Position numbers and translations under genes: made by a program. Below the pieces are notes generated by a model. It was not told where the DNA came from and searched no databases. It saw only the letters and a program-made list of their open reading frames with translations. A DNA stretch of 20,315 nt from a virus. Numbering within the stretch: the first letter of the stretch is position 1; each line of letters begins with the position of its first letter. Positions 6,728-12,192 of this stretch are shown here, one piece after another. The stretch covers positions 1-20,315 of IMG/VR virus record IMGVR_UViG_3300032223_001361. One strand, 5' to 3'.

Positions 6728-7602
6728 TGGCCGATTGGACGCCTGAGAAGATCGAGCCGATCATGCCGCAAGGTTGGGATGTGGTGTCGCGCGCCCCGAC
6801 GTTGGCTGATGCTTGGGACGTGAACGGGCCGGCGATAGCGCAGAATATGCGGGACACGATGGCGGCGGTGCGTGATCCTCAGACTTGGACGGATGCGGCG
6901 CGGGAGTATGGACAGGCGTTGGTAGCGGGAACTTCGGCGCCGAAAGGCGTGCGGGTTTGGCATGGTTCCACAGCAAAATTCGATAAATTCGATTTAGGTA
7001 TGTCCGGGACGGGGGCGACTGCCGATGGATATTTCGCAAACCCTGAGAAATTGCCGCAATATATCTATTCTGCCAGCGAGAAGGACCATGCGGCTTTATA
7101 TGGGACGCCACAGCAATTTCAATTAAATGGCGCAATCCGCAATCATAATGTGGTCCCAGAGTTAAGGGAATGGGCTAAGGAATTAGGGTATAAGACACCC
7201 CAGAAAATGATTGACGATTATTTCGATGGCAACGTCTATCAAGCGTTGGATGCGGATAAATATTTTCTTGAAAAAATGCGCGCGGCTCAAAAGGATGGGA
7301 TTCCCAATATCAGCATTGATTTCGGCCCGCTTATGATGAAAATGAGCGACCGAAGCCAAAGTAAAGTTGGCAAGGTATATCTGTCATCTGATCCGGCACA
7401 GCTTGAAAAGGTGGTTGATACAACCGCACAGCCCGGAACTATCGCGGCCGGCCTCATGGCTGGCGGTGGTGCCGCTGCGATGGCGCAACCGGCTGAAGCC
7501 GCGCGCGCACCGGAACAAGCAACCCCGGCACCAATGGACGAATGGCAACCCGTAAGCCGTGAACCGATAGCGGCAGAACCTATCTCGGCAACCGTGCATT
7601 GA
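6727..7602 (+). CDS. Putative ADP-ribosyltransferase-fold protein in the head gene cluster
   Basis: A 291-residue protein from GTG 6727, overlapping the portal stop (TAGTG), with GGAAGG at 6714-6719 as ribosome binding site. Residues about 1-74 are a helical leader. Residues about 75-230 carry VWHGSTAKFDKFDL (77-90), GYFAN (101-105) and SEKDHAALYG, and end in KVYLSSDPAQLEKV. This layout matches the ART domain found in phage polyvalent proteins, in which the HGS histidine and the YFA tyrosine sit in the NAD pocket. A final catalytic Glu cannot be placed by eye, so activity is unproven. The C-terminus has a Gly/Ala hydrophobic stretch (about 238-255) and a Pro-rich tail. The ART part has about 45% GC, against 66-69% either side. 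It may be a virion-delivered effector like the T4 Alt type, by analogy only. Confidence 0.65.
   Translation: MADWTPEKIEPIMPQGWDVVSRAPTLADAWDVNGPAIAQNMRDTMAAVRDPQTWTDAAREYGQALVAGTSAPKGVRVWHGSTAKFDKFDLGMSGTGATADGYFANPEKLPQYIYSASEKDHAALYGTPQQFQLNGAIRNHNVVPELREWAKELGYKTPQKMIDDYFDGNVYQALDADKYFLEKMRAAQKDGIPNISIDFGPLMMKMSDRSQSKVGKVYLSSDPAQLEKVVDTTAQPGTIAAGLMAGGGAAAMAQPAEAARAPEQATPAPMDEWQPVSREPIAAEPISATVH
6955..7390 (+). other. Low-GC island covering the ART-like domain
   Basis: By hand count, 6961-7380 is about 45% GC (188 of 420). The flanking parts of the same gene are about 66% (6781-6960) and 69% (7441-7560). Codons ending in A or T become frequent only within this stretch. The boundaries coincide with the start (HGS motif) and end (VYLSSDP motif) of the ART-like domain, which suggests a domain acquired from a lower-GC source and still not ameliorated. 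Confidence 0.7.
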
Positions 7603-7829
7603 TCGCTCCCGACCCGCCTTTCATCCTCACGGAGAATGAAAAGGCTACGCTCTTGTGGGCGCGGATCAAAGGACACCTCAACGATAAACTGGCAGCGGCG
7701 CGGCGTCGCAATGACACCCCGCAGTCAGAACAGGAAACCGCAATGTTACGCGGTGAGATTAAGACCCTCAAGGGGATCATCGCCCTTGGGGACGACCGGC
7801 CAGTGACCGGAGATGATGGGACACCGTAA
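7599..7829 (+). CDS. Small head-module protein, unknown
   Basis: A 76-residue protein with TTG start at 7599 overlapping the previous TGA (TTGA). It is a helical, charged protein: ENEKATLLWARIKGHLNDKL (about residues 12-31), then a second helix, QETAMLRGEIKTLKGIIALG, with a disordered acidic end. I recall similar short proteins just before scaffold genes in related podovirus-like phages, and no function is known to me. No strong ribosome binding site is visible, so translation probably depends on coupling to the upstream gene. It could be a capsid assembly factor or part of the scaffold system. Confidence 0.75.
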   Translation: MIAPDPPFILTENEKATLLWARIKGHLNDKLAAARRRNDTPQSEQETAMLRGEIKTLKGIIALGDDRPVTGDDGTP

Positions 7830-7850
7830 GGCGCCCACGATGGAGCAAAC

Positions 7851-8669
7851 ATGAGCTTGGAAAACGACGCTAACGATAGCGCCTTGGAAGATGCTGACCT
7901 TGCGTCAGGATTTACAGGCGAGACGGTTGTAAAAGCAGCCAAGGCCCCGGACCCCGAAGTGAAGGCAGAAGTCGCGGAAACCCCACGACCGGAGCCGACA
8001 CCGAAGCCGGAATACGTGCGGTTGACCAAAAGCGATTGGGAAGAAGTGAAGGCTGCCGCTGCTAAGACGGCCTCTTATGACGCCCAGTTGTCCAAGGCGT
8101 TCGGCACGATTGGCAACCTGCAAAAGATCGTCAACGGGCTACAGTCTGCCAAAACGGGCGGGATCAAGCTGACACCGGAAGCTTTCGCCGAAATGGAGAA
8201 GGATTTTCCCGAGTTAGCCCAACAGACCCGCACGGCATTGGAAAAAGCTCTTTCAGGCGTCAACGGCAGTTCCGCCGATGCGCCAGACTTTAAGGCTTTG
8301 GCGGCAGAAATCGCCAACGCTCGCGAAGTGGAGGCACTGGAAGATGCTCATCCGGACTGGCGCACTATCGTCGGCGCGGTCGATATCACGAAAGAGCAAC
8401 CAAACGCGGGTAACCCGTTTCGGAAATGGCTCGCCACCAAAGACGCCACCTATCAGGCGCGCGTCAATGCAACCGAGTCCGCCGCCGTGATTTCTCGCGC
8501 GATTAATCTATTCCAAGCTGAGACGAAAGCATCAACCACCACGCCCGTCCGCGCCGATGCACGGTCAGAGCGTATCCGTGGAGCGGTGCAGCCTAAAGGC
8601 GATGGTGGTCCCCAGGCGCCGGGCAAAACTGACGACGACGAATTCCTCGCGGGTTTCAACTCGCGCTAA
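7851..8669 (+). CDS. Putative capsid scaffold protein
   Basis: A 272-residue protein with GGAG at 7842-7845 upstream. It directly precedes the major capsid gene, the usual place for the scaffold. Composition fits: an acidic disordered N-terminus (1-35), a Pro/Glu-rich linker (ETPRPEPTPKPEYV), then mostly helices including a likely coiled coil (about 60-100 and 125-165). A basic C-terminal stretch (VRADARSERIRGAVQP) is followed by an acidic DDDEFLAGF end. Scaffolds guide assembly of the capsid protein into a procapsid through a short basic C-terminal helix and are then removed. No protease gene or motif is seen nearby. The call rests on position and composition; scaffold sequences are poorly conserved. 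Confidence 0.8.
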   Translation: MSLENDANDSALEDADLASGFTGETVVKAAKAPDPEVKAEVAETPRPEPTPKPEYVRLTKSDWEEVKAAAAKTASYDAQLSKAFGTIGNLQKIVNGLQSAKTGGIKLTPEAFAEMEKDFPELAQQTRTALEKALSGVNGSSADAPDFKALAAEIANAREVEALEDAHPDWRTIVGAVDITKEQPNAGNPFRKWLATKDATYQARVNATESAAVISRAINLFQAETKASTTTPVRADARSERIRGAVQPKGDGGPQAPGKTDDDEFLAGFNSR

Positions 8670-8673
8670 CCTC

Positions 8674-8686
8674 ATAGGAGCCTATC
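8674..8686 (+). promoter_or_regulatory. Ribosome binding site of the major capsid gene, inside a small inverted repeat
   Basis: AGGAG at 8676-8680 lies six bases before ATG 8687, a strong Shine-Dalgarno sequence as expected for the most abundant virion protein. It is embedded in a perfect inverted repeat, ATAGG-AG-CCTAT (8674-8685), which could form only a very small, weak hairpin. Any regulatory effect is speculative. Confidence 0.7.
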
Positions 8687-9757
8687 ATGGCTGTTCAAAA
8701 CTTCTCCCTCACTCCCGGCCGGATTAACAAATACAAGGGCGAAATCCTGGCGCACGCAGTGCCCCTGGAAGTCCTCGGCAAGACTGGCCGGCAAATCCCG
8801 ATGCCTCGCAATCAGTCGGATACCTACGTCGCCCGGAAGTGGCTGCCGTATGGCGCGACCGCGACCAACGGGACAACCCAGAATGCGTTATTCCAGAACG
8901 GCACTGGGGACCGTGGCAACACCATCGCCCAAAACCACCAAATCCAGGAAGGCGTGACCCCTGCCCCTGACAGCATCGTGCCGCTGGATATCACGGTTGT
9001 GGTCCAGCAGTTCGGCTGCCTCTACGGGTTCACGGACAAGACATACGACCTGTATGAGGATGATATCCCCAAGGCGATGATCTAGCAGATTGGCGAGCGC
9101 GTCACCTTCGTCAATGAAATGATCATCTGGGGCGCGCTGCGTGGCTGCACCAACGCCTATTACGGGGGCACCGGCACATCGGTTGCAACCGTCAATGGCG
9201 GATTGACCCTCGGCATTGTTCGCAAGATCGCGAAGAACCTGCAAGCCAACCACGGCAAGCCGGTGAACAAGATGCTGAAGGCCGGCCCGAATTTCGGCAC
9301 CGACCCCGTTGCCGAAGGTTATACGGTCTATTGCCACACCGACCTGGAACCGGATATTCGCGACCTGCCGAATTTCATTCCTTCTGAAGCCTATGCGACG
9401 GGCGTTCCGCAGGCCAACGAAATCGGGAAATGCGAGCGGTTCCGGTTCATCACGTCCCCCGATCTTCCGTCCATTCAGGACGGCGGCGCGGCCATCGGTG
9501 CGACCGGGTTGTATTCCACAACCGGAACCAGCATCGACGTGTATCCGTTCATTGTGACGGCGCAGGATGCTTGGGGCCAGATTGCCCTGCGCGGTAAGGA
9601 CAGCCTTTCCCCGACGTTCCTCCCGCCCGGCGAAAAATCCAAGTCTGACCCGCTGGGTCAGCGCGGATACGCCGGCACGGCTTGGTGGAAAGCCGTTATG
9701 ATCGAAAACCAGGGATGGATGGCCGTTGGCTACGTCGGTTCCAAGGTTCTGGTCTAA
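8687..9757 (+). CDS. Major capsid protein, N4-gp56 family, interrupted by an in-frame amber codon
   Basis: Reading 8687-9757 in one frame gives 356 positions plus TAA, the size of an N4-gp56-type major capsid protein. The first 132 residues contain NKYKGEILAHAVPLEVLGKT, MPRNQSDTYVARKW and FGCLYGFTDKTYDLYEDDIP. Position 133 is TAG (9083-9085). The frame then continues without a shift with QIGERVTFVNEMIIWGALRG, GKPVNKMLKAGPNFGT and a C-terminal part ending GYVGSKVLV. The two halves together make the family; neither alone could form the HK97-like fold. No ribosome binding site precedes the ATG at 9119, so restart is unlikely. A CAG-to-TAG change fits (next codon CAG). Options are a mutation or sequencing error, suppression by host tRNA, or programmed readthrough. 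A strong ribosome binding site and the position after the scaffold gene support its identity. Confidence 0.9.
9083..9085 (+). other. In-frame amber (TAG) codon in the major capsid gene
   Basis: Codon 133 of the capsid reading frame, in the context ATG ATC TAG CAG ATT. The upstream and downstream codons belong to the same conserved helix region. Five other genes in the window end in TAG with another gene or another stop close behind, so TAG normally terminates here. Confidence 0.9.
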
Positions 9758-9781
9758 TCGTGAAAGGTTAGGAGAAGTCCA

Positions 9782-10282
9782 ATGCTTGACACGATGACCC
9801 GATACCTCTCGAACATCAAGGAGAATGCGTTCCGCCGAGCGGTGCGTATTCCCATGCTTAACTTGGTGGACCGCTATTCTTCGCAACCGCTGACAACTGC
9901 CGGCCTTGTGATTAAGGCCGGTGGCGGAACGCTTGCGAAGACCGGCGCGGCTGCCTTCTACGCCACCGCTCAAGGCGTTTTGGTCACGATTGCCGCATCC
10001 ACGGATATGCCCGCGCTAACGGGTATCAACATCACGGCGGCGAATTACAACGTCGTGTGTTTTTTCGTGGATAGCGCATCGGTCGTTACGGTTGCAGCGG
10101 GGACGCAGGGTGCCACACTCGGCGCGGTCGTTTTCCCGCAGTTTCCTCAAGGCAAGGCTTTGGTAGGGTTCTTAATCATTACCTACGCCAGCACCTTTAC
10201 GGGAGGCACAACCGCCCTTGACACCGCAACCACCGTCTACGTCAGCCCGTTGGGTCCGTTCGATCCCACGGTGCTTGTATAA
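9782..10282 (+). CDS. Putative capsid-associated or decoration protein, beta-rich
   Basis: A 166-residue protein with AGGAGA at 9770-9775 before ATG 9782. After a short helical N-terminus (MTRYLSNIKENAFRRAV, about residues 4-20), the rest is Ala/Thr/Val-rich beta sequence, such as LVIKAGGGTLAKTGAAAFY and KALVGFLIITYAS. It has no signal peptide. The position right after the major capsid gene, a strong ribosome binding site and a beta-rich composition suggest a structural protein such as a capsid decoration or head fibre component. A tail role cannot be excluded. The following gene has a similar composition and layout and may be a distant paralogue. The TAA stop overlaps the next ribosome binding site. 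Confidence 0.65.
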   Translation: MLDTMTRYLSNIKENAFRRAVRIPMLNLVDRYSSQPLTTAGLVIKAGGGTLAKTGAAAFYATAQGVLVTIAASTDMPALTGINITAANYNVVCFFVDSASVVTVAAGTQGATLGAVVFPQFPQGKALVGFLIITYASTFTGGTTALDTATTVYVSPLGPFDPTVLV

Positions 10283-10294
10283 GGAAACCCTCAA

Positions 10295-10798
10295 ATGGCA
10301 GACAACATCAACTTCAACTCTGGCATCACGATCAATCTCGTGTCCGCCGCCGCCGTTGCTGGCACCACCAGCACCTACACCACGACCGTCACGACGGAAT
10401 GCGTCATCAACGGTAAGTATGCCACCACATTGGGGGCACAGACCAACACCGCGACACCGACCACGGACGCGACCACCGCCGCAGCTTTTGTTGCGTTGGC
10501 GCCGAACCAGTGTTGCACTTTGGTTTTGGGGCAGAACTTGGCCGGGGCAATCAAAATGTCGCAAGGGCCGATCATCGCGACGAATACCGGCGTGACGACC
10601 ACGGTGGGCACGTTCCTTCGTGATCCGCAGTTCCCGACCCTGCCGGACGATTTTTGCCCGCTGGCCTATACTGTGGTCCGCACGGCCCCAAGCGCCTCCG
10701 CATGGACGCCTGGGACAAGCTCGTGGACGGCTTCTGGCGTATCCGCCAGCACCTTCCAGAACGTGGCTCAGTTGCCGAACCGTCCTCAGTCAAGCTGA
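10295..10798 (+). CDS. Putative head structural protein, Thr/Ala-rich
   Basis: A 167-residue protein with AAGGAAA at 10281-10287 as ribosome binding site. It is rich in Thr, Ala and Val with predicted beta structure throughout, for example NFNSGITINLVSAAAVAGTT and TPGTSSWTASGVSASTFQNV. Three cysteines occur: one near residue 34 and an adjacent pair near 70. The style is that of phage surface or decoration proteins. The end segment (CPLAYTVVRTAPSA, then a Ser/Thr-rich stretch) roughly parallels the end of the preceding gene product (LVGFLIITYAST, then a Thr-rich stretch). Function is inferred only from position and composition. A hairpin with a T-rich tail follows the gene. Confidence 0.62.
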   Translation: MADNINFNSGITINLVSAAAVAGTTSTYTTTVTTECVINGKYATTLGAQTNTATPTTDATTAAAFVALAPNQCCTLVLGQNLAGAIKMSQGPIIATNTGVTTTVGTFLRDPQFPTLPDDFCPLAYTVVRTAPSASAWTPGTSSWTASGVSASTFQNVAQLPNRPQSS

Positions 10799-10816
10799 GC
10801 CGGCATAGCCGACAAC

Positions 10817-10850
10817 GGCGCCGCGCCTTGCGTGCGGCGTCCGTTCCCTT
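10817..10850 (+). terminator. Candidate terminator after the capsid genes
   Basis: GGCGCCGC (10817-10824) pairs with GCGGCGTC (10834-10841), eight base pairs with one G-U, around a nine-base loop. A pyrimidine-rich, T-containing stretch (CGTTCCCTTCCTC) follows, without a clean T run. It sits in the 71-base gap after the capsid/decoration block. It could be a partial terminator or an mRNA 3'-end stabiliser that keeps capsid mRNA levels above those of the tail genes. Confidence 0.35.
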
Positions 10851-10869
10851 CCTCATACCGGAGCATTTC

Positions 10870-11361
10870 ATGGCCCGCCAAGAACTCCATAGCGATCAGT
10901 TCAAAACCGAACAGCGTCCGCCGATACCCATTGACCCGAATTCCTATGATGGGGATATCGTCATGGTCGATAACCTGGGGGATAAGGACTATGCGGCGGA
11001 ACTGGCATTCATGGAGGAACCCGTCAAAATCCGGCTTGAGCCGAGTGCGGAAAAGAACGCTTCGGGCGCGCATCCGTTCTGGGTGAATGGTAAGGCAGCC
11101 GAGGTATTCCAGAATGGTCGCTGGGATGAAATCGGGTATCTGCCGGTCGGTGTAGTGCTAACGGTCAAGCGTAAGGTTCTTGAAGTCATCATCCGCGCCA
11201 AGACGGACACGGTGCAAACGAAGGTCCAGGAATTCAACGGCGAATTGCCGAATAACCTGATGACCCGGTTCACGTCTCCGCAACACTCGTTTTCGATTAT
11301 CGAGGATCGTAACCCGCGCGGGCCGGCTTGGGTCGCGGAACTGCGGCGCCGGAATTTCTGA
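10870..11361 (+). CDS. Conserved structural protein of unknown function
   Basis: A 163-residue protein from ATG 10870 with GGAG at 10860-10863. The frame is open further left but overlaps the previous gene and the hairpin, so this start is preferred. Notable segments are VMVDNLGDKDYAAELAFMEE (about residues 31-50), HPFWVNGKAAEVFQNGRW, VGVVLTVKRKVLEVIIRAKT and a basic end (PAWVAELRRRNF). It is mixed alpha/beta and soluble, with no signal peptide. Its position between capsid/decoration genes and the head-tail adaptor suggests a structural or head-completion role. I recognise the general type from related phage structural regions but not a named function. Confidence 0.72.
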   Translation: MARQELHSDQFKTEQRPPIPIDPNSYDGDIVMVDNLGDKDYAAELAFMEEPVKIRLEPSAEKNASGAHPFWVNGKAAEVFQNGRWDEIGYLPVGVVLTVKRKVLEVIIRAKTDTVQTKVQEFNGELPNNLMTRFTSPQHSFSIIEDRNPRGPAWVAELRRRNF

Positions 11362-11460
11362 CCTTATGGGGATTTCTACCCCTTTCGCGTCGCGGCCTGT
11401 TTTGCGATATGACGCATACACTAATATCACAATAGACATAAAGCCGCGAGGGATAATCGC
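11362..11460 (+). promoter_or_regulatory. AT-rich intergenic stretch before the tail genes, possible terminator and promoter
   Basis: GGGG-ATTTCTA-CCCC (11368-11382) followed by TTT could form a minimal four-pair hairpin. The next part is unusually AT-rich for this window (about 11409-11440, including TAATAT and CACAATAG). TTGCGA (11402-11407) is a possible -35, with TATCAC (11425-11430) at 17 bases or TAATAT at 14. Neither is a good match, so a promoter is only suggested. GAGGGA (11448-11453) is a good ribosome binding site for the following ATG. Confidence 0.3.
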
Positions 11461-12192
11461 ATGAACTATTTGCAATTATGCCAACGCGCTTGTGTTGAAT
11501 GTGGCGTGGCGTCTAACCAAGCGATTTTGACGGCATTGCCGACCGTTGTTGGGGCTACCGGGAGCACAGGGCGTATTGTCAACTGGGTATCCGATGCGTT
11601 TTCCGATATTCTTATGGACCACGATGATTGGGATTTCATGCGGTCCAGCAACCTGTTGGGCGGCGGGGTATCCTTCGCGACCGTCGCCGGGCAAGCGTCT
11701 TATCCTCTCGGCACGGGCGCGGGAACTGTTGGCGTTATTGCCGATAATTTCGGGAAATGGGACCGCGTGACGTTCCGCAACTACACCACCTCGGTGGGAT
11801 ACACGAATGAAATGTATCTGGACGAAATCCCGTATGATACATGGCGCAACAGCTACATGCTTGGTTCGATGCGGACGGTGCAGACAAGGCCGGTTGCGGT
11901 AGCTATAGGACCGGATCAGTCGGTTTGCCTCGGCCCCCCGCCGAACGGGCTTTATACGGTAACGGCGGACTATTTCGTTGCCCCGACTAATATGGTTCTC
12001 GATGCGGATATTCCCACGGGTTTGCCGACGCGCTTTCATATGCTGATCGTTTACGCTACGATGATTAAGTATGCGGGTTACGAAAGCGCGCCGGAAGTTC
12101 TCGCGCGGGGACAACGGGAATACAACGGCATGTATGCTCAGTTGCAGGCAGTTCGTGCCCCGGCGATATCGTTTGGGGGTGCGCTCGCTTGA
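11461..12192 (+). CDS. Head-tail adaptor / tail tubular protein A-like
   Basis: A 243-residue protein with a good ribosome binding site (GAGGGA). It has the layout of podovirus adaptor proteins (T7 gp11 / P22 gp4-like role): an N-terminal helical part NYLQLCQRACVECG, a helix ending VNWVSDAFSDILMDHDDWDF (about residues 41-60), and beta segments with ASYPLGTG and RVTFRNY. The C-terminal helices contain PTRFHMLIVYATMIKYAGYE and a last helix with REYNGMYAQLQAV. Such proteins form a ring under the portal and connect it to the tail nozzle. The stop overlaps the TTG start of the nozzle-like gene (TTGA), which fits joint expression. Confidence 0.8.
   Translation: MNYLQLCQRACVECGVASNQAILTALPTVVGATGSTGRIVNWVSDAFSDILMDHDDWDFMRSSNLLGGGVSFATVAGQASYPLGTGAGTVGVIADNFGKWDRVTFRNYTTSVGYTNEMYLDEIPYDTWRNSYMLGSMRTVQTRPVAVAIGPDQSVCLGPPPNGLYTVTADYFVAPTNMVLDADIPTGLPTRFHMLIVYATMIKYAGYESAPEVLARGQREYNGMYAQLQAVRAPAISFGGALA

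Noticed and set aside
9119-9757. Independent second capsid protein starting at ATG 9119
   Set aside because: No ribosome binding site upstream, and conserved capsid residues lie between the TAG and this ATG, so it is the continuation of the same gene.
8888-9973. 361-codon antisense open frame over the capsid gene
   Set aside because: GC-rich coding strands commonly leave the opposite frame open. Its translation is low-quality (Arg/His-rich) and no ribosome binding site or family pattern is visible; the + strand gene explains the sequence.
10654-10869. Longer N-terminus for the gene ending at 11361
   Set aside because: It would overlap the preceding gene and the hairpin. ATG 10870 has a well-placed GGAG, and family-like sequence begins there.
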